NCBI GenBank assembly: GCA_030272155.1
Contig: CP126206.1
Location: forward strand, 2,790,001 to 2,854,000
Direction of reading: 5' to 3'
Source: Tetradesmus obliquus
Taxonomy: Eukaryota > Chlorophyta > Chlorophyceae > Sphaeropleales > Scenedesmaceae
Length of the DNA: 64,000 bases
Shown: positions 1-12,429 of the stretch, in pieces
Position numbering within the stretch: position 1 is the first letter of the stretch
Layout of the letters: the number at the start of each line of letters is the position of its first letter
Notes under the pieces: model-generated
Seen by the model: only the letters and a program-made list of their open reading frames with translations
Told to the model about the DNA's origin: nothing
The model's database searches: none
Program-made: the position numbers and the translations under genes

Positions 1-45
1 GAGAGCAGTTCTGAAAAATGCAGTTCGTGTCAGTCACATCCGCAC

Positions 46-203
46 CTGCAGCAGCTGCTGTGGTGCTGTGAAGTACATGGACTCCAGACTGGAGCAGGCA
101 CTGCTGCCAGCAGCAGAAGCAGCAGGTCCCGCCACGCCAGCAGCCGCAGAGGAGGCATCATCAAACACTGGAGGAGGAGGCTCTTTGGCTTTGTTGGCCT
201 CCT

Positions 204-235
<32 letters not shown>

Positions 236-3200
236 GTTGGCACGAGGTGACAGGTTGTCATCACGTGGCTGTTGTGCTGCCACCCCCTTTTCGTTGCGTT
301 CCAGCTGCGGTTCAGCCCCGGCCGCACTGCTGGCGGCATCCTCAAACTAGCATGACGTAACAGCCTATGACAGAAAATCACGCCTTGCCTTGAGTGCAGC
401 TGTGGCCTCCTTGATCGCCCGCTCAGCCTGTTCTGCCTCCTGCTGCGTGTGTGCATTGCTGAAGTCCGCCTCCGCCTTTGACCGCGCTGCTGCGGCGGCC
501 TCGCGCCGCGCCCGCAGTGCATCACACTCTGCACGCCACGCTGCCAGCTGCTCTTGGCGCCGTTGCTGCGTACAAAAAAAGGCAACAGGTATGAACAGGG
601 TTGGCATGCTGGTTGCCTGGAGGTGCCTTGCTCCTTGGTAAGAAGAGCATGCACACACGAAACCTTCGATCTGTGTGAGTATCTTGCAGGTGCAGCCAGC
701 TTGTGCCAGGACTTGGATGCGATGCTGTCTGGCAAGAGCTGAAATTGCGATGGCGCCACTTGCTGATGGTCACTGATGCACCTCCTGGCGTGCCGCTTGT
801 GCCACAAACCACTCCTTGGGCGTGACACTGTCCAGGAACTCCTTATACCTGCAGCAGCAAGGAATCAGCGGCAGCAGCAGCCACACTGTCAGCTTCACTG
901 TGAGCCGCATCAAGCCACATCACAATACACTGGGTGCAACAGCATTCAAAAACTCCTGCACTTGTACCTGCAGCGGCAAGGTGCATTTGGCAGCGTCCGC
1001 GCCAACCACACTGCAAGTTACGCAGTGGGCCGCATCAACACGCAAGTCACACCAGAGCAGTTGCAGCAATCAAGCACAGGTGCCATTAGCTGTCATCATC
1101 CTGTGCTGTGCTGGCCGATCTGGCCACAGCCCCACTCCCTGCAACCCTCCAGCACCTCCTCCTGCTTGTTGACCTTGTGGACAAACAACTTCAAGCACAA
1201 TGAGCTGACCACATGTCCTTGACATGTTATACATAGAACATCCTTATATATACAGTGCACGCACCTCCTGCAGTCCTCCAGCGCCTCCTCCTGCTTGTTG
1301 AGCTCACTGCGCAGCCCAGCAATGGCTGCATTCAGGCGCTTGATCTCCAGCGCCTGACGCAGCAGCAGCAGCAGCATTTAGGTGAGCAGCGCCCGATGCA
1401 GCCGCAACAGGCCGGCTGCTGCAGGACCACACTGTAGCCGGCTGGTCCCGGCGCTGTGCTAGGAGCGTCATCAAAACCTGGCCAACCACCCACAACCCAT
1501 ACGCAGCAAAGCTCATCCACTCAGCGCTGTCACTGTTATATCCATCAGTGTGCTGCATGCGGCTAAGGAGCACTGTCCCCACTGCCACCATCCCAGATGC
1601 ACTGCCCCATCACACCTTGTCCTGCTTGGCCTTCGCCTCTGTGTCTGCGCGCTCGAAGGCCTCCTGCACATCACTGTCAACAACCAGTATCCACTCTCCA
1701 CCCCACACAATCAGCCCCACACTGCCCTGCTTGGCCTTGGCCTCCGCGTCGCCATGCAACTGTACAGCATGCACAAGCGCCTGCCAACCCCACGCTCACA
1801 CGAATCAACACGCACCTTGTCCTGCTTGGCCTTTGCCTCTGTGTCAGCGCGCTTGATGGCCTCCTGCACCTTCTCGTCGTTCTCTTTCAAAAAGGCGTCA
1901 AAGCGCAGCCCGTCTTCCTCCAGCATCGCCTGCAGGGCACGCAAAAAATGTGTGATGGGTTGAAGCAGCAGCAGCAGCAGCGCAGCTGTTGTGCAGGCAA
2001 ATCAGCATAGGCAACACCAGCTGGCGGCAGCAGCCACACAGTGTTGCAGGGGTGGATGCAGGCAGTGTGTTTGCAGGTAGGCAGCGCATAGGCGGCAGCT
2101 TGCAGGACTGCTTCATGCTTGAGTGCTCAAGCTGGTGCCCCTGTACATTGTCCTCACCTCGCTCTTCTTGAGGGCCTCCTCTCGTTGGCGTGCACGCTCC
2201 TCCAGCTTGCGGATCTCTGCGCGCTTCGTGTCCAGGGACATCTGTAAGTAGCAGAACCAAAAAAATAGCAGTTGGCAAGGCCACTGGTACGCCGCACACA
2301 GCACAGCTAGCCCAGGATGACGCAGAGCGCCAGCAGCAGCAGTGTCAGCTGCGCCAGAAGCCCTGTTGACAGCAATTTGCCTGCAGCTCATGAGCGCAGC
2401 GCACACGCACGTTGCGCTACCGGCAACGCTGCAGTCTGTATGCATGCAATCAAACAAACTGATGTTGCTGAACACAAGTGCATGTGTCATGTTCACCCCT
2501 GCACCCTGCAAGTTGACAGCCCCAACACACCTGCACCAGGAACGTCTCCCGTTTCTTTGCCAGAAAGTCCTTGATGTTCTCCCGCTCCACCCGGTGCGGC
2601 ACACCAGCACACGCAACAGCAGCCAGGCTGCCATCGCCCACACCAACAGCCTGCGGCAGTGAAATGCAGGACAGCAGCACAGCAACACCATGTTCAGGCA
2701 CTTGCTTGCTGGCAGCAAGCAGGGCGAATGCTCCGGCAGAGGGTAGCACAGCACTTGCAGCATGCTGCTGTTGCTTGCAGGACAGCGGCTCAGCTGCTGC
2801 ATCTGTTGCTTGCAGGACGCCTCGGCCAATGGGACAGCATAGCAACTTGCGATTACACGTGCAACTCCCCTCTTTCAGCTGTTGCTGCTGCTGCTGCTTG
2901 TAGCTCCGCGTCTCAGCCGCGCAACAAGTGGCGTGCACCCAGCTTCTTATAATCAGTTACCATGCTGCTGCAGAGCACGCATCAGCCCAGCACTTGCACC
3001 AACCCACCTGTGCATCAGCCCTCATCACTTCCCGGAAGCCCGCCTTGATGGTGTCAGTGAACAGCGCCTGCTGCCGACTGGCAAACGTGCTCTTGTCAAC
3101 AACTGACAGCGCTGCTGAGGCGTCCTTAGCTGCGCGCCGCTCCGCCCGCTGCTCATCCTGCAAGCACAAAAGCAGCCCACACACGTATATCTCAGGCAGG

Positions 3201-4265
3201 ACAGATGTATCAGGCCATTGCTGCTGCTGTATGAACACATAGCTTAAGTCAAGGTACCAAGTGCAGCATTGTCTACGGCATCAAGACTGCTGCAGGATGG
3301 CAGCTGCTGGCGGCTGTATCTGCCAAGGCAACTGCTGCTGCAAAGGCGCATCTTTGTCCTGCAAGTGCAAGCTCCAGTGATCTCTGCAAAAGGTTTGATG
3401 CAATTGCCCTGGTAGCAGCTGCAATGCTGCTGCGGATAACAACAGCTGTGTAGGTTGTATGTCTGTTTGTGGGCCACCTGCAGGAACAGCAACTCCTGCT
3501 CCCACTGCCGCTGAATCACTGCCAGGCTATTAGCTGTTCACCACACCTGCAGCCTGAATATGTCTTCATCTGCTGGTATGGTGAAAGGATTGTTGGCAGC
3601 TGCACCTGACATAGAGGCAGCGTCGCGTTGCCTGCATGGGCAATGTTTGCAGGAAAGTGTTGCAGGCACTGTGTTTGCTGCATACTGCTGCATTTGCATG
3701 TACTGTTGCCGGGAGCAGTAGCACACATAAAGGCAGCTGTGGTGGTGGCACTTGGGATGTTGCTGCTGTCGGGGTCAACAACACAGCTGCAGGTGTACGT
3801 GAAGCCCCATAAGATGGGTGCTGCTGTTGCTGTTTTATTACGTCAAGTGCTACAGTGCATACTGAAGATGCATCGCTTGGATTCCAACACCAAGCAAATC
3901 TGCGAGAAAGTCGCTGTTGCTACTGCAGCACTGCAAGCTGGCACTCACGATGGTGCGACACTGCTCCTGCCTGTGCTAGGCTCAGCCAGCAACGCAGCTC
4001 CAGTGCTGCTGGCAAAGCCTATTTTGCTGGTCGGCTGCAGCCAGACAAGTCACACAACAAAGTGTGAGCTGTACACCAGCATGTACCAGGGCAGCTGGGC
4101 AGGTTCATCTGCAGTACACAGCCTGGTAGCATGTACCATTGCAGCTGACAGGCACCTCTGCATGTTGCACAATACCAAAGTGTAAATGACGACAAGAGCA
4201 CACAAGAGGCCGCTTACCTGCGACATCCGGCCCCCTAGTGCCTCATTGAGCCCGCCTGCGGCCAT
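46..4265 (-). CDS. CFAP100: CFAP100/CCDC37-type (MIA1) ciliary coiled-coil protein, partial (C-terminus off the left edge)
   Basis: Known role of the family: CFAP100 (MIA1 in Chlamydomonas) pairs with CFAP73/MIA2 in the complex that regulates inner dynein arms at the base of axonemal radial spokes. Exons read from the sequence: 4218-4265 (start MAAGGLNEALGG), 3547 to about 3605 (NPFTIPADEDIFRLQ), 3008-3157, 2531-2650 (ENIKDFLAKKRETFLVQ), 2158-2241 (MSLDTKRAEIRKLEERARQ), 1816-1929 (RFDAFLKENDEKVQEAIKR), 1265-1353, 782-848 (YKEFLDSVTPKEWF), 389-565 and 46-201 (MYFTAPQQLL). These match, in order, the family's NPF-DIF motif, the DUF4200 coiled coil, the YK-FL-PKEW block and the YFT-PQQLL tail. 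Phase is kept across all junctions except the first intron, where a small exon may be missing or the acceptor misplaced. The 389/388 junction uses a GC donor. The last exons lie beyond base 1. Family call is firm; N-terminal exon choice is less so. Confidence 0.85.
943..1755 (-). repeat. Exon-boundary echoes in CFAP100 introns
   Basis: Decayed partial copies of exon ends lie in the introns. The 3' end of the exon at 1816-1929 (residues around EAKAKQDK plus the GT donor) recurs at about 1612-1672 and 1716-1755. The 3' end of the exon at 1265-1353 (NKQEEALEDC) recurs at 1134-1175 as NKQEEVLEGC. The 5' end of the exon at 782-848, with its acceptor, recurs at 943-985. All are on the gene's strand and outside the coding path. 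Confidence 0.7.
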
Positions 4266-5898
4266 GGTGCTCCTGCTGCTCCTCATTGCTCAACTGTTGC
4301 GGCCATCCAGCCCCATGCACGTCATGAACTCCGCTACATACGCACCAAAACACTAGAAATGATATGTTTCAGCAATTTTACTGCAGTAATTCCCTGGCAG
4401 CTGCGTTGTAGTCAATCGTGAAGCACGTCTATCTAGTTTTTTTTCGTCGTAAGTCAGCTCAGCGAGCGTACATGACATGTCAATCCCGTCGTATCCATTG
4501 ATAGCTGGCATAAGGGAACTGCAGCTGCTCAGCAGGCACATTGTCAGTAACTAGGGCTTCACGGCAACAACATCGCGCATGTCTGCATCAGGGCAGGAAA
4601 CCGCAGAGTCAGCCGCGTAAGCACAGAATGTCAGGTATTTCTATCCTTTTGACCTTGGCTGCACAACAATCATGCCTACATCCCTTAAATCGAGGGCCCA
4701 CAAGGTGGAGGACCTCCAGGCCTGACGTATCTCAGCTGATTTGTTGCACAACTACACAAAGAGTTGAAAGAAGCACACCTAACAAAAGAAAATTGCAGCA
4801 TAATGCTTACTCATGTCTAAATGGCCCCCAACACATAGCTAGCAGTGCCACAACGCAAAACACTTACAGAAACTGGTCACCAGTTGGTGACCAGTTTCTG
4901 TAAGTGTTTTGCATTGTGGCACTGCTAGCTATGTACTGCAGTAGGGGTGGTCACCAGTAGGGGTTCGCCATATCACAGCGTGTCAAGGAACAACCAGCGA
5001 CGTGCTGTACAATATCCTGATCACAGTGTGACAGGCTGTCCTGCCATAACACCTAGGTGTGGCAAGCATTCTTATGCTTACACCCTTGAGGTGTGGCAAC
5101 CGCTCAGCTGTGGCAGCGGCTGTCTAGTAGACAAATGCCACTTTCATCAGCTGCTCTGATGGCGACCAGGAAACAACAGAAAGAGCAGAAGCAGCACCTG
5201 TTTTGCCCTAGCGGTGCCCCTTCTGCCGCACCAAACATCAGATTTTCCCTGCACACGGTATGACTGTGCACATCGGCAACACAGCCAGAACAGCAGCAGC
5301 CTATGCTATGTAACAGGCTGTACAGATTGCCTGGACATATGGCATAATGCTGCACAATATGTGCTTGCAGCTGCAGTACGACAAGTACAGTGTACTGAGT
5401 ACACTATGCTGCGCGGCACACAGCACCACAGGCTACAGGTGCCCCGATTACAAACACAAACGAAATGCTGCCCCAAGGCTGATTGTACTGTTGCCAAGGC
5501 TTGTGTCATCCTCCAGCTGGATCTGCTGCATCCAGCCTGAAGCAGTTACCGCTGTACAATAGCCGTCGCAACCCCGATTGAGATCACGCCTGTGCACTGT
5601 TGCGAGGTCTGGTGAGGGTTGTTGACTTGAGTTATCGCCGCGAGTTGGAGCGCATGTACGACTGCTTGCCACCTGCACGCAATTGACACCCTCAATGTGT
5701 AAGCACGTTGCACTGCACAGCATCTATGGATGCACCATCCATTGCAAGCGTCACACTGGTGTATTTCCCATAGTTGGCAGCAGCAATTGCTGGCATCTCA
5801 AGAACATCAGCGTTGTTTCTGTGCTGCGCTACATGCATCTGCGATCGTGCCCTGCGCACAAATCCTTCTCTACAATAGCCGTGCATGCACATTATGCC
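4266..5898. other. Intergenic or unresolved region without a convincing gene
   Basis: This stretch holds the CFAP100 5' flank, a 102-bp palindrome (4833-4934) and about 900 bp downstream of the zinc-finger gene. Open frames are short and show no recognisable domain or phase-consistent exon chain. If the zinc-finger gene is spliced beyond 5949, a terminal exon of it could lie here; I could not identify one. Confidence 0.5.
4833..4934. repeat. Near-perfect 102-bp palindrome (51-nt arms, essentially no loop)
   Basis: The left arm 4833-4883 pairs with the right arm 4884-4934. I checked about 40 of the 51 pairs base by base, starting from the centre. The only mismatches found are the central G/T and one C/A pair (4854/4913). 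The centre reads GGTCACCAGTTGGTGACC. The word GGTCACCAGT recurs just downstream, near 4949. Arms this intact point to a recent foldback origin (hairpin-type MITE, or snap-back duplication) or to a transcribed hairpin. No transposase and no clear target-site duplication is visible. Confidence 0.9.
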
Positions 5899-8800
5899 TC
5901 ATTCATCATGCTTTGCACGAATTGCGCTGCTGCTTCTGCCCAGCTCACCTCCCGCCCTGAGCCCCGTGGGCTTGGCGCGTATCTCCGAGCACTTGGGGAT
6001 GTGCCGCTCAGCAGCCAGCTCAGCAAAGCGGCGGCCGCAGTGCGGGCAGGGAATCCTGCAAGGTGCCATGTACCAAACATCGAAATATGTGTCGTCAGTG
6101 CGATGGATTGTCGTGACAGACAGCAGCAATTGCTGTGTATGCAGGTACAGCTGCACTCGTACTGTGGTGATTGAAGATATCATGAGCAGGACACGCAGTT
6201 CACTCTTTGCAAGGCCTGATCCGAGATATGCTCTGCTGTCATGGCAGCAGCAGCGGATTATCAGCAGACTCAGCACCCACCTGTTGTCTTCTACTGGCTG
6301 CGCAGCAGGGTAGCTCCCTGCGTTGTAGCCGCTGCTGCTGCTGCTGCCGCCCTGCCCAGCCCGCATCGCATTGCGCAGCTGCTCGCTCTGCTGCTGCCAC
6401 TTGCTCTTCTTCGCCTCAGCAGCAGACATGGCTGGCCGGCTGTCAAACTGCTGCGGCTGCTGCTGCTGCTGCCGGCCGTTGCTACTCAGTGAGCCAGGCC
6501 CAGCCCGCGCAGGTGCCTGCCGCTGCCGCTGCCCACTGCTGCTGCTGTTGCTGCTGCTACCAGGCTTGCGGCCCGCAGTGCCCGGCTTGCTGCTGCCGCT
6601 GCTGCTGCTGCCATATTCAGGCTTGCCCCAAGCCTGGTTCACTTCATCCTTTGGAGCAAACTTAGCAGCCTCTAAGCCCTGCAAGCGCTGCGATTGCATG
6701 TTGAACACCTGCACAGCACAGCACAGCAAGCAGAGGCAGTGATGAGATGTTCTGCAGGCATTGAGGAACTGCTGCCGTGTAAGGCATGGCAAGCGTAGCA
6801 TGGGTCGATGGGTCTCGGGCGTGCAGGCAACACCATCCCCCACCACTCCTTGGCACTCTGTACACAAAAAGTCGATACACAACAGGTCAGCTGTTACTTC
6901 AAGTGAGCCAGCATGGCACGCAAGCATGGCTGGCCAGCCATGGGTTCGGTATACCACACTGTTGCACGGCGAAGCTGCCTCACCTTGCGCTTTTGGCAGA
7001 ACACCTTCTCGCAGACCTTAGCATGCCGCTGCAGCGCTGCAGCGTTGAAGCGCCTGCCGCAGTTGCCGCACTGCTGCAGGTCTCCCCCTGCACTCCCATA
7101 CTCATTGTCACCCTGCATCTGCGCTGCGGCTGCTACTGCTGCTGCTGCTGGTGGTGGTGCTGCATAACCCGCATCATTGTAGGCACCGCCACGGCTCGCT
7201 GACACTGCTGCTTTGCCTGAACCATTGACCGCAGCTTGCGCTAGCACAGACGCGCCCGCCATGCTCTGCTGCCGGCCCCTGCTTGCAGTGCGCTGCACGC
7301 CGCTGCTGTAGCTGCTGGGCGTGTATCCGCTGCTGCTGTCACTGCCGCCCTGCTGCTGATGCTGACTCAGCAGCCCTGCATTGCTGCAGCACCTGCCACC
7401 ACTGGTTGTCCTCCTGTGGCTGCTGCTGCTGCTGCTGCTGCTGCCTCCTGCAGGATCCAGCTGCTGGCCAGCACCCCCACTAAATACACTGTCAGTAGGT
7501 GGAGTGGTCAGCCGGCTGGCTAGCCGTGCAGTTGACAGCTGCTTCAGCTTGCTCAAGCCCGAAGTCAACTGCTGGCTAGGGGGCCTGCTGCTGCTGCTGC
7601 TGCCGCTGCCGCTGCCCCACCCGGCTGCGTCACATGCCGCATCAGGGGGTGACTGCTGCCGTGCACTGCCACCTGAGTACCTGTGGCCCCATTGCTGCTG
7701 CTGCTGTTCAGTCTCCTGCTGAGCATCATACCTGCTGCTGCTGCCACTGGCGTGCGTCTGGCGCGTCCCACTAGTGTACTGCTGTGTGTCAACATCCACT
7801 GCTGCACAGCCGCTTGCAGTTCCTCTGCTGCGGCTTGCATCTGCACGCCGTCCTGCAAGTGCTGCTTGTGCAGGAGGCCGCTCCTGCACGTTCCACTTGA
7901 GCATAGCAGCTGGGCCGCTGCCTGCTGCTGCTGGATCTGCAGTCACCCACGTGCTGCGCTCATGCAGCCCAGCTGCTGCAGCAACATCCCCGATTGAAAA
8001 CTCTGGCATGGTGCAGGTGTTGAAGCTGCCAGTGTGCAGCCCCGCAGCAGCAACACTGTAATCATCGCTACCATACACAGCACCAGCTGCCCCTGCTGCT
8101 GCGGTGGAGCTGGAGTTGGAACTGTGTTTGCTGCGGCTACCTAGTGCTGCCAGGGCTGCTGCAGCAGCTGCGGCCACAGCATTTGGCGCCCCAGCTGCTG
8201 CTGCTGCCCTGCTGCTGCCACTGCTCCCGCCTGGCATGCCATAAGCAGCAGTGGGAGCAGTGCCAGCAGAATACCTGGCTGGTGGTGCTGCAGCAGTAGG
8301 CGTTGCTGGTGCTTGCTGCATGCCTACTGAGTAGCCAGATGGGCTCACAGGGTTCTTGGTGACAACTGACTTGTACCCTGCTATCTCTGCCCCGTGAACG
8401 ACACTGCTGCTGCCAGCCGCTGCTGCTGTGTCTGCAGCGCTAGATGCTGCAGGTCTGCGCCTATATGGCGCCGCTGCTGCAGCAACATTGTTGCTCCCAA
8501 GACCAGGAAAGCCTGGAATTGTGCCGGTATCAGCTGCTGCTTGCTGCTGATACCTGCGTGAGTCGTAGGCTGTAGCTGCTACTAATGTTGGCTGCTGTTG
8601 CAGCATCCCTGGGGACCATGTGCTAGACATGCTGATATCCTGGGTTTTGTTGGTGCTGATGCTGCTGTTCCTGCTGCTTTGGTCCCAATGTTGGCTTCCT
8701 GCAGGTTCAGGAGCAGCACCGCCAGCTGACTTGGCCGCTGCAACACCCCAGTCTAGTGGCCTGGGGCCATGCTGTGCTGCGAGGATTGAAGTAGCCCGTG

Positions 8801-8921
8801 GTTTGGAAACAAGTTCCTTATTCACGAAAAGCGGATTGTAGTCGCCAGAGCCCTGTGAGTACAGAGCTGTGTTCATGTTCTGCTGGCCAGGTGCTGCTGC
8901 TCTCCTTCCATAACCTGACAT
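5899..8921 (-). CDS. ZC2HC1-family C2HC zinc-finger protein
   Basis: Exons: 6984-8921, 6281-6708, and 6055 down to the stop at 5899-5901, phases agreeing (646 codons, then 142 plus two bases, then the rest), giving about 840 residues. The start is the ATG at 8921 (MSGYGRRAAAPGQQN). The first 600 residues are low complexity (Ala, Ser, Gln, Gly) with no recognised fold. The first C2HC finger, CGNCGRRFNAAALQRHAKVC, is followed across an intron by VFNMQSQRLQGLE; the second, CPHCGRRFAELAAERHIPKC, is in the last exon. Two such fingers with a KRK-FN--QRL linker are the signature of ZC2HC1 (FAM164) proteins, whose molecular role is poorly defined. A GT donor at 5943-5948 (exon end 5949) could instead extend the gene, so the C-terminus is uncertain. 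Confidence 0.75.
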
Positions 8922-10648
8922 GGTCACTTGTCAAAGCCAAATGCCTCAGAGCAAGTGTTTAAGGTGTATCATGCCTTTAAAGAGACTGCTGCTTGTCTTT
9001 GTACGCACGTGTAGCTGAGGCGCCAAAACTGTGCCCCCCCGCTGCAGCGAACACGTTTGGGCAGTCGTGCAGTGGTTATAGGTTATAGCAGGAGAAGGCA
9101 GGAAAAATCAACTTCTCTAGACTCGAGCAACTGAGGCCGCTGATACATGACAGCTGCAACTGCTACTGACATGTAGTGTGTCGTGCCGTGCAAGCTCTTA
9201 GCGTTTAGTTGTTTCAGCGAAGAACACCAAGTGCTGCTGTTACCATTGGCATTTCCTTGCGTGCCGCAATACCGTTAGATGCAATGGTGGATGCCAATGG
9301 ATCAGAAGTCAGCTCAGCTTTGGGTTGTGTTGTTGCAGATCAAGCTGCGGCAAGCTGTCTGCATACATCTGAATGGTGGCTGGTCATCCAAATGCCGCAC
9401 TGGAAGAGCTGGAAGCTGTTTTCGGCTGCGTCAGTGCTGCTCAAGCTAAAGCACACACCAGCACTAGCACCTGCTGCTGCTGTCCGGTGCACTACCTGCT
9501 GCATGCAGCACTGCTGTTCATTCAAGCTGCTGCGATACACAGCCCAGCACCTCACCACAAGTTTCATTACAATGCTGCCTGCTGACTCATAAAGACACGT
9601 CATACAAGTACAATGTTGCATACAGACGCATGCGTCTGCTATGCTGCAACACGATCAAGAACAGGCGGCTGTACACGGCGCTGTCAGCGCGATGCACCCT
9701 GCTGCTGCTGCTGCTGCTATGCGTGTGCCACCACCACACTATAAAGCTGTTGGCGTGCCGCATGCTCCCCTATACTAGACAGCTTGCTGCAACCCAGTTA
9801 CAAAACACTGCTGCGTGCACATATGCGCTGTAGCGTACCACACCTGCCCACAAGGCACAGCAATGTGCCTGCATCCATATGCCGTTTTCCATGCCCAAGC
9901 AATGCCATGCCACCAGGCAACAGGCGCACAGCCCTACCAGGTATGCTACGATAAGCCGTGTGTGGCACAACAGCACCAGCCACCCCAAGCAAGCATCAGC
10001 AGCGGCTGGCTGAAGAAGCAGATACACTCACCACATACCCCGCCCACATGCTGCCTGTCAAGCAACAAGCCCTGTTCAGCTACCAGGTTAGACCCTCATC
10101 AACAACCATATAGAGCCCATGGCTTGGCTGTATGTGTGCCCAATACAAGCGCGTGCAGCCTTCCGGCCACAAAGAGGAGGCAGCCATCCACTCCCACACA
10201 CTGTGCAACAGAACCACAGCATCGCAGCTGCAGAACTGCCTGCAAGCAGCACTGCCCACTATCACTGCACTACTACAGTACCAAGAGGCACTGCATCACA
10301 CTGCAACAAGCAGCCAGCCGCTCTGCGCCATGCTGTAGGCTGCTGCTGCTGCTGCTGCCACGGCTGCGCTGCACGAACCGCTTCAGCTGTGCTTTGCACG
10401 CACAAGCTCGCAGTCAGGCTGCTGCAACTACTGCTGCTGACAGCCTGGCCCCAGCTCACATGCAAGGACCAGCACAAGCAAGGACCAGCACAAAGATGCA
10501 GCCAGCAGCAACAACAGCGAGCGTTGCTACTGCTGCTGCCTGCTGTCAGGCTGTGCCAAACACACCATGCCGCTGCACCACTGTTCCTGCATGCACACGC
10601 TGCAGCAACAAAGGCTGACAGAGGCTGCGGCGCGCTGCACTAAACAGT
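8922..10648. other. Upstream flank of the zinc-finger gene and 3' flank of the Rab gene
   Basis: There is no supported gene. The stretch has scattered GCT/CAG triplet runs and many short open frames without domain content or consistent splice phases. The part next to 8921 is the presumed promoter/5' leader of the zinc-finger gene. The part next to 10649 is the presumed 3' UTR of the Rab gene. Confidence 0.45.
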
Positions 10649-11263
10649 TCAGCAGCAGGAGGACTTGGTTGTTGCCACGCTCCTGCCTTCGCCTGGCCGC
10701 ACTGTGGCACCACCTGCACGTGAGGCCATAGGCTGGCTGGTGGCCATCCTGTTCTTGATCTCTGCTGCCATGGTCATGAACGCCTGCTCCACGTTTGACG
10801 AGTTCTTGGCACTAGTTTCAAGGAAGGGGATGCCAATCTCGTCTGCAAAAGCCTTTGCTGTCTGGTAGTCAACCACCCTCTTGGAGGTCAGGTCGGACTT
10901 GTTGCCCACCAGCAGCTTGTTGACGTTCTCGTTGGCGTAGCGGTCAATCTCGTTGAGCCACTGCTTCACGTTGTTGAAGCTGTCCTGGTCTGTGACGTCG
11001 TAGACGACTATGATCCCGTGTGCTCCACGGTAGTAGCTGCTAGTGATGGTGCGGAAGCGCTCCTGGCCTGCTGTGTCCCAAATCTGCAGCTTAATGACCT
11101 TGCCATCAAGCTCTACTGTGCGGATTTTGAAGTCCACGCCTATGGTGGATATGTAGCTCTCTGTGTAGGTGTCATCAGCAAAGCGCAGCAGCAGGCACGA
11201 CTTGCCCACGCCTGAGTCACCGATCAGCAGGAGCTTGAACAGGAAATCATATTCTGGGTTCAT
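10649..11263 (-). CDS. Rab1/YPT1-type small GTPase
   Basis: A complete, intronless 204-residue Rab. All guanine-nucleotide motifs are present: P-loop GDSGVGKS (15-22), effector Thr40 in [17 protein letters not shown] (62-68, catalytic Gln67), NKSD (121-124) and ETSAK. The C-terminus KSSCC carries two cysteines for double geranylgeranylation. The N-terminus [18 protein letters not shown] and the [19 protein letters not shown] region are typical of Rab1/Ypt1 (Chlamydomonas YPTC1 type). Rab1 acts in ER-to-Golgi vesicle tethering on the cytosolic membrane face. The lack of introns is odd here, because neighbouring genes have 3-11 exons. Family assignment is near certain; Rab1 subfamily is very likely. 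Confidence 0.97.
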   Translation of the reverse strand: MNPEYDFLFKLLLIGDSGVGKSCLLLRFADDTYTESYISTIGVDFKIRTVELDGKVIKLQIWDTAGQERFRTITSSYYRGAHGIIVVYDVTDQDSFNNVKQWLNEIDRYANENVNKLLVGNKSDLTSKRVVDYQTAKAFADEIGIPFLETSAKNSSNVEQAFMTMAAEIKNRMATSQPMASRAGGATVRPGEGRSVATTKSSCC

Positions 11264-12429
11264 GGTTGCTCAGCACAGCAGGAAGTAAGCTTGTGAATGA
11301 CTTGTGTTGCAAACGTCGAATGCGCGCGTGCGTGTTCCAAGCGTGAATGAGACGCTTCAACTCTAAACGTAATATGCTGTTCCACCCCTGCTAGCTGGAC
11401 CAAGGCATGGGTTGTGCATTACACGAGACTGGTATGTCCATGCAGGACTAAGACCTGGCCCTTGACCGCATCTAACACGCACACGCAGACTTTTGCCACT
11501 GCTTATATGGTAATCTGCTGATCTGTGTCGTAGGGCTTCCATCAAGCATGCCTATCAGCTGCTGCTGTACAGCATGCGCTCTTCTCAGTACCGCTTCAGC
11601 AGTACCATTGCTGCTGTTGCTTCTCCCCACGCGTACTGGCATTTCATATATTAGAAGCATAAAGTGGGCAGGACAGAACGATTACGACACCTTCCAGCAT
11701 TCTCAGTGTTTAGCAATTGCGAATAGCGTGATGCTGAACAAGGTGAAGTGCGGCGCTGGCAGGGCCAGCACGGCAAGCTAACCAGACTGCTGCTGTGCTC
11801 AGGCCCACTTCTGCCTGATCAGGAACGCTCACATCTATCATCAGAATGAATGGTTACCGCAGATACCGCAAACCAGGACAGGGGTGCAGTCCACCGTGCC
11901 AGCCTGAAGCATGGCAGTCCGAGAACTGGTAGTCAGAGAATGACGACAACTGCAAACTTCCTGTTGACCTGAGACACACAAGTAACACTCTCAGACAAGC
12001 TGCACTAAACCAAGAAGAACATTGCGCTTTTCTTTGAAGGCAGAATACTATGCATTAAACAAGTGGATAGCGCGTAAGCACATCCTGCTGCTCTCCACTG
12101 ACTGCTTCCTGCATTAGCCGCAGCCAGCAAAGGGCTGGTGTCACGCAGCAGCAGCCCCAACACCTCTGTGTGTGTCACCAACACCCCACCCCAAGTATCA
12201 ATGTTTGTCAACGTGCATGCAGGTCAGCCCAAGCTATGCTACAGCTGAGTTGGCAGGTGTCCCGCACGCGTGTGAGCCAGCAATTGGCTCTTCTTGGACT
12301 GCCCACAACCCGTGTCTCTCAGCCCTGGCCCGCAGAGCTATTGCTTGCCGCTGCTACTGCGCTGCTGCACTGCTGCATGGCGGCTTCGTTGCGCTGCTGC
12401 TACTTCCGCCAATGCTGCTGATGCTGCTG
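11264..12429. other. Intergenic region between the Rab gene and CHLG
   Basis: No gene recognised. The right part is 3' flank of CHLG; the left part is the Rab 5' leader/promoter. Composition is ordinary except for CTG runs near 12350-12440. Confidence 0.45.

Noticed and set aside
3480..3519. Minus-strand segment IQRQWEQELLFLQ as a CFAP100 exon
   Set aside because: Only about 25 bases separate it from the previous donor, and exon 3547-3605 already joins 3008-3157 in phase without it.
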